From NCBI RefSeq assembly GCF_019800005.1, contig NZ_JABGCL010000009.1, positions 124,001 to 188,000 on the forward strand: DNA of 64,000 bases, in the 5' to 3' direction. The notes under the pieces were generated by a model. It saw nothing but the letters and a program-made list of their open reading frames with translations. It had not been told where the DNA came from and made no database searches. The first letter of the stretch is position 1, and every line of letters starts with the position of its first letter. This DNA comes from Geminicoccus harenae (GTDB lineage: Bacteria > Pseudomonadota > Alphaproteobacteria > Geminicoccales > Geminicoccaceae). Below are positions 53,029 to 61,791 of the stretch, one piece after another. The translations under genes were made by a program, and so were the position numbers.

Positions 53029-53688
53029 ATGACGGCGGCACGAGCTTGGTGCCTCCTGCGGCATGCGCCGACGGAGGGCCCTGCCGGGCGGTTCATCGGC
53101 CGGTCGGACCGGGCGATCCTGCCTCCTGCTGCGGACGACGCCGCGGCGCTGGTCGAGCGGATCGGTGCATTCGACGTGGTGGTGGTCACGCCTGCCCGGC
53201 GCAGCCAGGAAACCCTGGCCTCCCTGGAAGCGGCGGGGCTGCAGGTGGGTGAGCGGCGGATCGAGCGCGATCTGCTGGAGCAGGATTTCGGGCGATGGGA
53301 GGAGCAGGCCTATGACCGGCTGGCGCATGGCGATCCGGCCTACTGGCCGTTCTGGGACGATCCGGTCCGGCGGGTGCCGCCGGGCGGCGAGAGCTTCCAG
53401 CAGGTCTTCGACCGCGCCGTGGCCGCGTTCGAGCGCCTGGACCGCGCGCTGGCCGGGGCCAGGGTCCTCCATGTCGGCCATGCCGGCCCGATCCGGGCGC
53501 TGCTGACATGGGCGGAGAATGGCACGGCCGAGGCGGCGCTGCGGCTGACGGTGGCCCATCTGGCGCCGATGAGCCTGCCGCACCCCGCCCCGAACAGGCC
53601 CGGCCGGCCGGCGCTGGCCGTTTCCTCCTCCGGCATGATAGGGAGCCCGCCGCAACCCGCCACGGCAGCTGGATCGGGAACGACGTGA
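53029..53688 (+). CDS. Histidine phosphatase-family protein, possibly alpha-ribazole phosphatase (CobC-like)
   Basis: 219 residues. The catalytic motif is CLLRHAPTEGPAGRFIGRSDRAI, with RHA in place of RHG. The acid/base region ERDLLEQDFGRWEEQAYDRL and the second His in VLHVGHAGPIRALL complete the phosphoglycerate-mutase-like active site. DFGRWEG-type motifs and translational coupling (GTGA) to cobA suggest CobC, which removes phosphate from alpha-ribazole phosphate in cobalamin assembly. Other cob genes are absent, so a different phosphomonoester is possible. The last 40 residues are Pro/Ser/Gly-rich and probably disordered. Confidence 0.75.
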   Translation: MTAARAWCLLRHAPTEGPAGRFIGRSDRAILPPAADDAAALVERIGAFDVVVVTPARRSQETLASLEAAGLQVGERRIERDLLEQDFGRWEEQAYDRLAHGDPAYWPFWDDPVRRVPPGGESFQQVFDRAVAAFERLDRALAGARVLHVGHAGPIRALLTWAENGTAEAALRLTVAHLAPMSLPHPAPNRPGRPALAVSSSGMIGSPPQPATAAGSGTT

Positions 53689-54488
53689 GCAAGCCTGCGG
53701 GCAAGGTCTATCTGGTGGGTGCGGGGCCGGGCGATCCCGAGCTCCTGACGCTGAAGGCGCTGCGCGTCCTGCAGGACTGCGACGTGGTGGTGCATGACCG
53801 GCTGATCGCCCCGGAGCTGCTGGACCTGGTGCCCAAGGGTGTCGAGCGGATCTTCGCCGGCAAGCGGCGCGACCATCATCATCTGCCGCAGGGCGACATC
53901 AACCGGGTGCTGGTCGAGCAGGCGCGGGCCGGCCGCCGGGTGGTGCGGCTGAAGGGCGGGGACCCGTTCGTGTTCGGCCGCGGCGGCGAGGAGCTGGAAG
54001 CCCTGGTCGAAGCCGGCATCCCGTTCGAGGTGATCCCCGGCGTATCCGCAGCCAACGGGGTCGGCGCCTATGCCGGCATCCCGCTGACCCATCGCGACCA
54101 TGCCCAGTCGGTGCTGTTCGTCACCGGCCATACCAAGAACGGCGAGCCGGACCTGAACTGGACGGCGATCTGCCAGCCGCGCCAGACCATCGTGATCTAT
54201 ATGGGGCTGAAGCCGATCCGGGCGCTGTGCGAGCGGCTGATCCATCATGGGCTGCCGGCCCATCTGCCGGCGGCGGCGATCGAGAACGGCACGCTGCCGG
54301 AGCAGCGGGTTGCAACCGGCACCCTCGCCTCGCTGCCGGATCTCCTGGCAGAAATGGCACCCGACGGGCCCGTGCTCGTGATCGTGGGCTCGGTGGTGAG
54401 CCTCCGCCAGGAACTCTCCTGGTTCGAGCGCCGGGACCCGCAGCTTCTTCCGCTCGGCCTGGCAGCCGGGGAGCGGCGGGATCACTGA
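53685..54488 (+). CDS. cobA: Uroporphyrinogen-III C-methyltransferase
   Basis: 267 residues from GTG 53685 overlapping the phosphatase stop. Adds methyl groups at C2 and C7 of uroporphyrinogen III to give precorrin-2, the branch point to sirohaem and cobalamin. Motifs: KVYLVGAGPGDPELLTLKALRVLQDCDVVVHDRL, RRVVRLKGGDPFVFGRGGEELEAL, FEVIPGVSAANGVGAYAGIPLTHRDHAQSVLFVTGH, IVIYMGLK. Single-domain form without the CysG dehydrogenase/ferrochelatase part. Next gene is an FNT-type channel after 132 bp. Confidence 0.95.
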   Translation: MSKPAGKVYLVGAGPGDPELLTLKALRVLQDCDVVVHDRLIAPELLDLVPKGVERIFAGKRRDHHHLPQGDINRVLVEQARAGRRVVRLKGGDPFVFGRGGEELEALVEAGIPFEVIPGVSAANGVGAYAGIPLTHRDHAQSVLFVTGHTKNGEPDLNWTAICQPRQTIVIYMGLKPIRALCERLIHHGLPAHLPAAAIENGTLPEQRVATGTLASLPDLLAEMAPDGPVLVIVGSVVSLRQELSWFERRDPQLLPLGLAAGERRDH

Positions 54489-54527
54489 GCGACGGCGTCG
54501 CGTCTTGCCCTGCCTGCGGAAAAACCG

Positions 54528-54545
54528 CGTCGTCGCATCACGACG
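54528..54545 (+). other. Small hairpin after cobA
   Basis: CGTCGT (54528-54533), 6-nt loop, ACGACG (54540-54545), 40 bp after the cobA stop, next to a GCGG-A5-CCGC mini-stem. A possible weak terminator; no T-run. Confidence 0.25.
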
Positions 54546-54620
54546 AGGCAACCTCGGCCCGGCCGGACCTCCTTAGCCATCAGCATCGGGCGACACCGTG
54601 CGGACGGGAGCTGATCAGGC

Positions 54621-55487
54621 ATGCAGACTGCAAGACCGGACGAGGACGCCGTCGAGGCCGCGATCGAGCACAAAGGCAGACCGCTGACCGAGGACGAGCA
54701 GGAGGATATCCACGAGCACCGCAAGCTGCGTCCGCTGGCCGTCTACGAGGTCATCCGCCGCGAGGGCGTCGAGGAACTGGCCAGGCCGACTGCCAGTCTG
54801 TGGTGGTCGGGCCTGGCGGCCGGCCTGTCCATCGGCTTCTCGGTGGTCACCGAGGGCGCCCTGCACATGGCGCTGCCCGACGCGGCGTGGCGCCCGCTGG
54901 TCGAGAATCTGGGCTATGCGGTGGGCTTCCTGATCGTGATCCTGTCGCGCCAGCAGCTGTTCACCGAGATCACGCTGACCGCCGTGCTGCCGGTGCTCTA
55001 CCGGCCGAGCCGCCGCAAGTTCGCAGCCCTGGCGCGGCTGTGGAGCGTGGTGTTCCTCGCCAACATGCTGGGCACGGTCCTGTTCGCCGCCGCCTGCCTG
55101 TCCGGCGTCCTGCTGCCGGAGCACATCCTGGAGGGGATGATCGCGATTGCGCGGGAGCTCGCCGAGCTGTCGCCAGGGCAGGCCTTCTGGCGCGGGATCC
55201 TGGCCGGCTGGATGATCGCGACGCTGGTCTGGATGCTGCCCTCGGCCGAGACCGGCCGCAGCGCCATCATCCTGCTGCTGACCTACCTCATCGCCCTGTT
55301 CGAGCTGGCGCATGTGGTGGCCGGATCGATGGAGGTGTTCCTGCTCCTGCTGGACGGCGAGATCGGCCTTGGCCACGGGATCGGCGGCCTGATCCTGCCG
55401 ATGCTGGTCGGCAACGTAATCGGCGGCTCGGCCCTGTTTGCGCTGCTCGCCTACGGGCAGGTGCGCGACGAGATCGAGGCCGACTAG
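54621..55487 (+). CDS. Formate/nitrite transporter (FNT) family protein, YfdC-like
   Basis: 288 residues. A charged N-terminal extension (PDEDAVEAAIEHKGRPLTEDEQEDIHEHRKLRP) precedes six helices of the FNT pentameric channel: SLWWSGLAAGLSIGFSVVTEGAL, LGYAVGFLIVILSRQQLFTEITLTAVLPVL, LWSVVFLANMLGTVLFAAACL, FWRGILAGWMIATLVWMLPSAE, LTYLIALFELAHVVAGSMEVF, GLILPMLVGNVIGGSALFALLAYGQV. The NxxG and pore-lining positions resemble the YfdC branch rather than FocA/NirC, whose substrate is unsettled. Lies after cobA and 13 bp from the convergent anmK stop. Confidence 0.88.
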   Translation: MQTARPDEDAVEAAIEHKGRPLTEDEQEDIHEHRKLRPLAVYEVIRREGVEELARPTASLWWSGLAAGLSIGFSVVTEGALHMALPDAAWRPLVENLGYAVGFLIVILSRQQLFTEITLTAVLPVLYRPSRRKFAALARLWSVVFLANMLGTVLFAAACLSGVLLPEHILEGMIAIARELAELSPGQAFWRGILAGWMIATLVWMLPSAETGRSAIILLLTYLIALFELAHVVAGSMEVFLLLLDGEIGLGHGIGGLILPMLVGNVIGGSALFALLAYGQVRDEIEAD

Positions 55488-55500
55488 CGGGCCGGGATTG

Positions 55501-56625
55501 TCACATCTCGCAGATGCGGCCGAGCAGGACCGGCCGAGATGCGCCGGTGACGGCCGGCAGGTTGGCGGGGATGCGGTCGATGCGCAGGGAGGCCAGGAGC
55601 GCGAAGGCGATCGCTTCCTTGGCGTCCGGGTCGATGCCGGCCTCGGCCGAGCTGACGAGACTGGTATTGCCCAGGGCCTGGGCCAGCCGCGCCATCAGAT
55701 GGGCGTTGCGGACGCCGCCGCCGCTGGCCACGACCTTGACCGCACCCGGGGCATGACGGGCGATCGCCTGGGCGACGCTCTGGGCGGTGAGTTCGGTGAG
55801 GGTGGCGAGCAGGTCGGCCTCGGCGAGACCTGCACGGCGCAGCAGTGTTTCGGCCATGGTGGCGCCGAATTCCTCCGGTCCGGTCGAGCGCGGGGGCGGC
55901 CTGGCGAAGAACGGGTGGGCCAGGAGCTCGGCGAGCAGGTCCCCGTCGACCCGGCCGCGCGCAGCCCAGGCGCCGTCCGCGTCATGGGTCAGGCGCCCCT
56001 GCGTGGCGGCGCGCACGGTGGCGTCCAGGAGGCTGTTGGCGGGGCCGGTGTCGAAGCCGGTCACGCTGCCGTCGCCGGAAAGGATCGTGACGTTGGCGAT
56101 GCCGCCGAGATTGAGGACCACCACGGTGCGACCCGGCTCGGCCACGAGCAGACGGTCGATGAAGGGCACCAGCGGCGCGCCCGAGCCGCCCAGTGCCACA
56201 TCGGCGGAGCGGAAGTCGCTCACCACCGGGCAGTGCAGCGCTGCAGCCAGGAAATGGGGGTCGCCCAGCTGGAGGGTGGTGACGCCGTGCTCGTGGTAGA
56301 CGGTCTGGCCGTGCAGCCCGACCAGGTCGGGCGAGAGGCCGAGCCCGCCGCAGAAGGCAGCCGCCGCCTCCGCGTAGAAGCGGCCGAGTGCGGTGTGCAG
56401 CCGGGCGAGCCCGGCCGTGTCCAGCGCCAGCACCTGGCGGGGCACCAGGGCCAGGCTGTCCGGCTGGGGCACGGTGCGGTGGGCCAAGGTGGCGAGCCGG
56501 GGCTTCGGCCCGGCGCTCACCCGCACCAGCGCCAGGTCCAGCCCGTCCATCGAGGTGCCGGACATCATGCCCAGCACCAGCCGGTCGGGCTTGGCCGCGA
56601 CCTCGGTCGCAGCCAGCTGGTTCAC
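55501..56625 (-). CDS. anmK: Anhydro-N-acetylmuramic acid kinase AnmK
   Basis: 374 residues from GTG 56625 overlapping the SDR stop (GTGA). Phosphorylates and opens anhMurNAc during murein recycling. Motifs: LVLGMMSGTSMDGLDLALVR, GLHGQTVYHEHG, TLQLGDPHFLAAALHCPVVSDFRSADVALGGSGAPLVPFID, VVLNLGGIANVT, FDTGPANSLLDA, VVASGGGVRNAHLMARL. Length and motif order are normal. Follows HdaA and SDR genes in a tight minus-strand run. Confidence 0.95.
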   Translation of the reverse strand: MNQLAATEVAAKPDRLVLGMMSGTSMDGLDLALVRVSAGPKPRLATLAHRTVPQPDSLALVPRQVLALDTAGLARLHTALGRFYAEAAAAFCGGLGLSPDLVGLHGQTVYHEHGVTTLQLGDPHFLAAALHCPVVSDFRSADVALGGSGAPLVPFIDRLLVAEPGRTVVVLNLGGIANVTILSGDGSVTGFDTGPANSLLDATVRAATQGRLTHDADGAWAARGRVDGDLLAELLAHPFFARPPPRSTGPEEFGATMAETLLRRAGLAEADLLATLTELTAQSVAQAIARHAPGAVKVVASGGGVRNAHLMARLAQALGNTSLVSSAEAGIDPDAKEAIAFALLASLRIDRIPANLPAVTGASRPVLLGRICEM

Positions 56626-57401
56626 AGCATCCCCGGATAGGCGCCGCCGTCCAGCATCAGCGACTGGCCGGTGAAGAAGCCGGCATGGGCCGAGCACAGA
56701 AAGGCGCAGAAGGCGCCGAGCTCGGCCGGGTCGCCGAAGCGGCCGGCGGGGGTGGCGGCCACCGCGCCGGCCTCGATCTGGGCCAGCGGCGTGCCGGTGC
56801 GCTCGGCACGGACCTTCATGTTGTCGTTCAGCCGCGCGGTCTTGAACGGCCCGGGCATCAGGCTGTTCACCGTCACGTTGCGCGCGGCGTACTCCTTGCA
56901 GACCCCGGCCAGGGCCGAGGTCAGGCCGGCGCGTGCCGCCGAGGACAGCGCCAGCTCGGCACGCGGCGACTTCACCACCGAGGAGGTGATGTTGACGATC
57001 CGGCCGAAGCCGCGCTCGGCCATGCCGTCCACCGTGGCGCGGATCAGCATGAGCGGGGTGAGCATCACGCTGTCCACCGCCTGGTGCCAGGCCTCCTCGG
57101 GGAAGCTGCGCCAGTCGCCCATGGGCGGGCCGCCCGTGTTGGTCACCAGTATGTCCGGCTCCGGGCAGGCCTCCAGCAGGCGGGTACGGCCATCCGCGGT
57201 GGTCACGTCGACCGCGACCGGCGTCACCGTGACGCCGTACTTCTTGGCCAGCCCATCGGCCGCGGCCTTCAGCTCCGCTTCGCCGCGCGCGCAGATGGTG
57301 AGATGCACCCCGGCGGCGGCCAGCGCTTCGGCGCAGGCATGACCCAGTCCCTTGCTGGCGCCGCCCACGATCGCCCGGCGTCCAGCGATACCGAGATCCA
57401 T
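56622..57401 (-). CDS. Short-chain dehydrogenase/reductase lacking the YxxxK catalytic pair
   Basis: 259 residues. Cofactor fold intact: RRAIVGGASKGLGHACAEALAAAGVHLTICARG and NTGGPP in place of NNAG. The Ser position is in GRIVNITSSVV. Where YxxxK should be, the sequence reads LALSSAARAGLTSAL, so both Tyr and Lys are missing. The C-terminal NVTVNSLMPGPFKTARL and GFFTGQSLMLDGGAYPGML are typical. A known SDR branch with S/N-x-x-R at this place exists, with roles unclear. Overlaps hdaA (TGATG) and anmK (GTGA). Confidence 0.85.
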   Translation of the reverse strand: MDLGIAGRRAIVGGASKGLGHACAEALAAAGVHLTICARGEAELKAAADGLAKKYGVTVTPVAVDVTTADGRTRLLEACPEPDILVTNTGGPPMGDWRSFPEEAWHQAVDSVMLTPLMLIRATVDGMAERGFGRIVNITSSVVKSPRAELALSSAARAGLTSALAGVCKEYAARNVTVNSLMPGPFKTARLNDNMKVRAERTGTPLAQIEAGAVAATPAGRFGDPAELGAFCAFLCSAHAGFFTGQSLMLDGGAYPGML

Positions 57402-58159
57402 CAGCCATCCTCCTCCGTTGGTTCAGCGACATCCTCGCCGCCCCGCCCCGCCAGGTCCACCAGGACGCTGCGGGCCAGCGCGGTCGTGACCGGGCGGCAG
57501 GCGCGCAGCGAAGCGCGGTCCAGCTCGCCCACGATCCGGCGCACCGCGGCAAAGCTGCGCGGCCCATGCGCCAGCAGCCACTCGACGGCGCCCTTGTCCG
57601 GCCGCAGGCCACGGTCGGCCAGCTGCTTGACGTAAAGGGCGGCCAGCAGCGCGTCGTCGGGCGGGCCGATCTCCACCAGGCTGGCGAGCGCCAGGCGCGA
57701 GCGCAGGTCCGGCAGCGCCAGGCGCCAGCCGGCCGGCGGCAGGGTCGCGGTCAGGAGCAGGCTGCCGCGCCGCTCGGTCACCAGGTTGAACAGGTGGAAC
57801 AGGATCTGCTCGTCCCACACCAGATCGGCCTCGTCGATGGCGAGGCAAGTGGCGGGTGCGGGGAACAGGTCGCGGGGCGGCAGGAGCCAGGGACCGGCAC
57901 TTTCCAGCCAGACCGCCCGGGCGCGGGCCGCCCAGATCCGCGCCAGATGGGTCTTGCCCGAGCCTTCCGGGCCGAACAGCACGGTCACCGGCGTGGGCCA
58001 GTCCGGCCAGCGGCTCAGATGCGCCAAGGCTGCCGCGTTGGACGAGGATGGCAGGAAATCCTGTTCCTCGCTGCGCTCGGTATGCGGCAGGTCCAGGGCG
58101 AGCTGCTGGTGCGGGGCCAGTCGGGTCAATGGGCTCACCGGATCAGCTGCGTGCGGCAT
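57401..58159 (-). CDS. hdaA: DnaA-related regulator of replication initiation HdaA
   Basis: 252 residues, ATG 58159 chosen although no ribosome site is seen; GTG 58138 is an alternative. AAA+ domain: LALDLPH clamp-binding-like motif near the N-terminus, LPSSSNAAALAHLSRWPDWP, Walker A LFGPEGSGKTHLARIWA, Walker B LAIDEADL, sensor 1 LLLTATLPP and GWRLALPDLRSRLALASLVEIGPPDD. In Caulobacter HdaA works with the beta clamp to switch DnaA to the ADP form. Lacks the DNA-binding domain of DnaA. Adjacent to the phosphatidyltransferase as in other alphaproteobacteria. Confidence 0.9.
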   Translation of the reverse strand: MPHAADPVSPLTRLAPHQQLALDLPHTERSEEQDFLPSSSNAAALAHLSRWPDWPTPVTVLFGPEGSGKTHLARIWAARARAVWLESAGPWLLPPRDLFPAPATCLAIDEADLVWDEQILFHLFNLVTERRGSLLLTATLPPAGWRLALPDLRSRLALASLVEIGPPDDALLAALYVKQLADRGLRPDKGAVEWLLAHGPRSFAAVRRIVGELDRASLRACRPVTTALARSVLVDLAGRGGEDVAEPTEEDG

Positions 58160-58742
58160 GGTCGGGCAGCCGGCGCAGCGCTGCTGCCAGATAGGTGCCG
58201 GCCGAGACGAGGGTGAGCAGCACCAGGAGCGGCAGGAGCCAAGCCGCCAGCAGGCCCGTGAACGGGAGGAACTCGGCCGCATCCGCCAGCACGGCGGCGA
58301 CATAGCCGAGTTGCGCCGCGGTGGCCGCCTTGCCCAGGAGCGAGGGCGCCACCGTGAAACCGGCGACACCGATTTGCAGCGCCAGCGCGCCCAGCGCCAC
58401 CAGCACGTCCCTGGCCAGCACCAGCGCCACCAGCCAGACCGGCACCAGTTCCTGCCAGGCGAGCGTCAGCAGCGTGCCGGTGAGCAGCAGCTTGTCGGCG
58501 ATCGGGTCCAGCACGGCACCCAGCCTGGTGGCCAGCCCCAGCCGGCGGGCGAGCAGCCCGTCCAGCGCATCGGTCAGGGCGGCCAGGGCGAACAGGGCAG
58601 CCGCCAGGCCATAGGCCTGCCCGAGCAGGAGGAGCAGGATCGGGACGACCAGGACGATGCGCAGGGCCGTGAGCAGGTTGGCGAGGTTCAGGTCGGAAAC
58701 ACGGCGCGCAGCGCCCGCCCTGCCGTCCGGCGCGGCGTTCAC
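58143..58742 (-). CDS. CDP-alcohol phosphatidyltransferase family protein
   Basis: 199 residues from GTG 58742 (GTGA overlap with the DUF2066 stop). Integral membrane enzyme joining a CDP-diacylglycerol to an alcohol. The complete signature D-x2-D-G-x2-A-R-x8-G-x3-D-x3-D is seen as DALDGLLARRLGLATRLGAV followed by LDPIADK. About five to six helices. The N-terminal NLANLLTALRIVLVVPILLLL is PgsA-like. It is probably a second phosphatidylglycerophosphate- or cardiolipin-synthase-type enzyme; product not determined. Overlaps hdaA by 17 bp. Confidence 0.9.
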   Translation of the reverse strand: MNAAPDGRAGAARRVSDLNLANLLTALRIVLVVPILLLLLGQAYGLAAALFALAALTDALDGLLARRLGLATRLGAVLDPIADKLLLTGTLLTLAWQELVPVWLVALVLARDVLVALGALALQIGVAGFTVAPSLLGKAATAAQLGYVAAVLADAAEFLPFTGLLAAWLLPLLVLLTLVSAGTYLAAALRRLPDHAARS

Positions 58743-59848
58743 CCGCCGATGGTCGACATCGGCCGGTCGCCCGCACGCCCCAACCGCCATCCTTCGATCT
58801 CCTGGCTCAGTGCCAGGCCGCGCCGCTGCAAGGCGGCCTGCAACCCTTCCACACTGCCCACATGCCCGAGCACGATCTTCGCCTCCCGGCGGGTCATCCG
58901 CTCGATCCTGGTCGAGCGGATCTCCGGGATGTCGTCGAGGGCCCGCCTTATTTGGACCCAGCCCGAAAGGTCGGCAAGCGGCACGCTGACGGAGAGCAGT
59001 GCCACCGTCGCGTCGCTGCGCACGCCGGCCTGGCCGATCTGCCGATCCAATGCTCCCAGCAGGGCCGTGGCTGCCGCCGGATAGTCGGCCTGCCCGTCGG
59101 GCCCGGGCGGCACGGTCAGCGCCGGGACGGCCTGCACCAGCCCGTCGCGGTCCAGATATTGCCCGCTCACCACCAGACCCTGGCTGCCGTCCGCCGCGGG
59201 TGCGGCGTGCGCCACCAGCACGGCGTCCGCGCCATAGCGCTCGGCCACCGGCTGCAGCGTCCCGGCATCGCCGGCCAGCGCCTGGGCCTCGGCGATCGCC
59301 AGGTCCTGCGCATCGCCCAAGGGGAGGATCGGCTCGACAGCCACCGACTGGCCGGCTGCCTCCAGCACCGCGCTGCGCCAGGGATCGCCGTCGAAATAGG
59401 GGTCGCCGCCCGGGGAATAGGCCAGCACCACGGTCGGCAGGGTCGGCACCAGCGCATAGGAGAGGCCGTTGCGGTTCAGGAGTTCCTGCACCGCCTCCTG
59501 GCGGAAATCCACGGTGAGGCTGGCCGAGTAGGAGCGGGCACCCACCTGCTCCTGCTGGATCTCGAAGCTGCGCACGTAGCGGTCGATCTGCTCCGGCGCG
59601 ACCTGCGGCAGGCTCGCCGGATCACGGCCGGACAGCCGCGCCATCAGGCGCTGCAGGGCTGCCACCTGGCCCTCGCGCAGCGCCTGGCTGCGCGCCTGGA
59701 CGGCATCGTCCGCCTCGGCCCGGACGGGGACATCGCGCTCGATGAACTGGCGCTGCTGCACGGCCTGGCCAGCGGCCGGGCCCGGCTGGCCCAGCAGGAG
59801 AAGCGCGCCCAGCACCAGCAACGCTATCGACGGACGGCGCGCGGCCAT
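58739..59848 (-). CDS. DUF2066-family periplasmic protein
   Basis: 369 residues. Signal peptide [30 protein letters not shown]2066 core: [77 protein letters not shown], and a C-terminal [62 protein letters not shown]. Function unknown. It is regularly found between purMN and the phosphatidyltransferase/hdaA pair in related bacteria. Divergent from purM across 172 bp. Confidence 0.87.
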   Translation of the reverse strand: MAARRPSIALLVLGALLLLGQPGPAAGQAVQQRQFIERDVPVRAEADDAVQARSQALREGQVAALQRLMARLSGRDPASLPQVAPEQIDRYVRSFEIQQEQVGARSYSASLTVDFRQEAVQELLNRNGLSYALVPTLPTVVLAYSPGGDPYFDGDPWRSAVLEAAGQSVAVEPILPLGDAQDLAIAEAQALAGDAGTLQPVAERYGADAVLVAHAAPAADGSQGLVVSGQYLDRDGLVQAVPALTVPPGPDGQADYPAAATALLGALDRQIGQAGVRSDATVALLSVSVPLADLSGWVQIRRALDDIPEIRSTRIERMTRREAKIVLGHVGSVEGLQAALQRRGLALSQEIEGWRLGRAGDRPMSTIGG

Positions 59849-60020
59849 GGCAGATCACCCCGACGCGAGGACGAGCGGAAAGCGCATCGCACCGTTTTCG
59901 GTGGTCGCGCCGGGCGGAAGGGACCACGGGAACCGCGGGCTGGCAAGCCTCCGTCGGCGTCCTCGCATGGGGCAAAGCTGGGGCGGATGCGCCCTGATGT
60001 GCAACGCCAAGGAGCAACAG

Positions 60021-61133
60021 GTGGCAAAGGGGCAGGCCGGAGGCCAGGCTGGGGCGCAGCCCGGCGGCAGGTATGCGGAGGCCGGGGTCGACATCGAGGC
60101 GGGCAATGAGCTGGTCCGCCGCATCGACGGGCTCACCCGGGCCACCGCGCGGCCGGGCGCCAGCGGGGCGCTCGGCGGGTTCGGTGCCCTGTTCGACCTG
60201 AAGGAGGCGGGCTATCGCGACCCGCTCCTGGTGTCCTCGACCGACGGCGTGGGGACCAAGATCCTGCTGGCGGCGAAGACCGGGCAGGTCGAGGGCATCG
60301 GCATCGATCTCGTCGCCATGTGTGTGAACGACCTGGTGGTCCAGGGCGCCGAGCCCCTGTTCTTCCTCGATTATTTCGCGACCGGCCGGCTGGAGGCCGA
60401 GGCCGGAACCAGGATCGTGGCGGGCATCGCGGAAGGCTGCCGGCAGGCGGGCTGCGCGCTCATCGGCGGCGAGACCGCCGAGATGCCGCAGATGTACGCG
60501 CCCGGCCATTTCGACCTGGCCGGCTTTGCCGTGGGTGCGGTCGAGCGCGACGCCTTGCTGCCCCGCCCGGACGTCGGTGCCGGTGACGTGCTGCTGGGCT
60601 TGGCCTCGTCGGGGGTGCACAGCAACGGCTTCTCGCTGGTGCGCCTGGTGCTGGAGGAAAGCGGTGCGGATCTTGCGGCCCCTGCCCCGTTCGTGCCGGA
60701 GCAGAGCCTGGGTGACGCGCTGCTGACGCCCACGCGCATCTATGTGCGAAGCTGTCTGGCGGCGATCCGGGCGGGCGGGGTCAAGGCGCTGGCCCACATC
60801 ACCGGCGGCGGGCTGGAGGAGAACCTGCCGCGGGTGCTGCCCGAGGGCGCCCAGGCAGTGCTGGATACAAGCGCCTGGGAGCTGCCGGGCGTGTTCCGCT
60901 GGCTGGCCGAGCAGGGCCGCCTGCCCCAGGTCGACCTGCGCCGCACCTTCAATGCCGGCATCGGCATGGTCCTGGCGGTGGCGCCGGAGCGGGCCGATGC
61001 GCTGCACCAGCTTCTGACGGAAGCCGGCGAGACCGTCCACCGGATCGGCCGGATCGCCCCGCGCGCCGCGGATGCGCCCAACGTCGTCTTCGAGCATGCC
61101 GAGACCGCATGGCCCACCCCGTCACCGTCCTGA
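60021..61133 (+). CDS. purM: Phosphoribosylformylglycinamidine cyclo-ligase PurM
   Basis: 370 residues from GTG 60021, which has AAGGAG at 60009-60014; ATG 59997 is eight codons upstream without a ribosome site. Closes the imidazole ring (FGAM to AIR) with ATP. Motifs: [146 protein letters not shown]. First gene of purMN, overlapping purN by 25 bp. Confidence 0.95.
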   Translation: MAKGQAGGQAGAQPGGRYAEAGVDIEAGNELVRRIDGLTRATARPGASGALGGFGALFDLKEAGYRDPLLVSSTDGVGTKILLAAKTGQVEGIGIDLVAMCVNDLVVQGAEPLFFLDYFATGRLEAEAGTRIVAGIAEGCRQAGCALIGGETAEMPQMYAPGHFDLAGFAVGAVERDALLPRPDVGAGDVLLGLASSGVHSNGFSLVRLVLEESGADLAAPAPFVPEQSLGDALLTPTRIYVRSCLAAIRAGGVKALAHITGGGLEENLPRVLPEGAQAVLDTSAWELPGVFRWLAEQGRLPQVDLRRTFNAGIGMVLAVAPERADALHQLLTEAGETVHRIGRIAPRAADAPNVVFEHAETAWPTPSPS

Positions 61134-61786
61134 TCTCGGGCGGCGGCTCCAACCTCCAGGCGCTGATCGATCGCCAGGCGGGCAGCAGCTACGAGATCGT
61201 CCAGGTCATCAGCAATGTATCGGGTGTGGGCGGGCTGGCGCGGGCGGCCGCGGCCGGCATTCCCACCAGGGTGATCGAGCACCGGGCATTCGCCAGCCGC
61301 GCCCTGTTCGACGCGGCCCTGGGCCAGGCCCTGGCCGAGAGCGGTGCGGAACTGGTCTGCCTCGCCGGCTTCATGCGCATCCTGGGGCCGGAGCTGGTGC
61401 AGGCCTGGAGTGGGCGGATGCTGAACATCCACCCGGCCCTCCTCCCCTCGTTCAAGGGCCTGCACACCCATGAGCGGGCGCTGGCGGCGGGCGTGCGCGT
61501 CCATGGCTGCACGGTGCATGTGGTCCGCCCGGCGCTGGACGACGGGCCGGTGGTGGTCCAGGGCGTCGTGCCGGTGCTGCCCGGCGACGATCCCGCCATG
61601 CTGGCCGCGCGGGTCCTGGAGGTCGAGCACCAGGCCTATCCGCTGGCGCTGGATCTGGTGGCGTCCGGCCGGGCACGGGTGGGTGACGCGACGGTCGAGC
61701 TGGCGCCCGACCAGCCCGGCCTCGTCGTCCATCCGGCCCTGGCCGGCGCCAGATGGGCGATCGCAGGCGCTCCGCCGGTCAGTTGA
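61109..61786 (+). CDS. purN: Phosphoribosylglycinamide formyltransferase PurN
   Basis: 225 residues. Transfers formyl from 10-formyl-tetrahydrofolate to GAR. N-terminal [17 protein letters not shown], catalytic Asn106 and His108 in [22 protein letters not shown], and the Asp in [13 protein letters not shown]. The last 25 residues are a non-conserved tail ending PPVS. Its stop lies inside a palindrome shared with the convergent TPR gene, overlapping it by 8 bp. Confidence 0.96.
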   Translation: MAHPVTVLISGGGSNLQALIDRQAGSSYEIVQVISNVSGVGGLARAAAAGIPTRVIEHRAFASRALFDAALGQALAESGAELVCLAGFMRILGPELVQAWSGRMLNIHPALLPSFKGLHTHERALAAGVRVHGCTVHVVRPALDDGPVVVQGVVPVLPGDDPAMLAARVLEVEHQAYPLALDLVASGRARVGDATVELAPDQPGLVVHPALAGARWAIAGAPPVS

Positions 61787-61791
61787 CCGGC
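61774..61791. terminator. Palindrome containing both stop codons of convergent genes
   Basis: GCCGGTCA (61774-61781), GT, TGACCGGC (61784-61791), an 8-bp perfect palindrome. The purN TGA (61784-61786) and the opposite gene's TGA (61781-61779) are the two symmetric halves. It acts as the only candidate terminator between the genes. Confidence 0.5.

Noticed and set aside
54489..54620. Cobalamin riboswitch near cobA
   Set aside because: No B12-box-like conserved core; only short generic stems are visible, and they lie after cobA.
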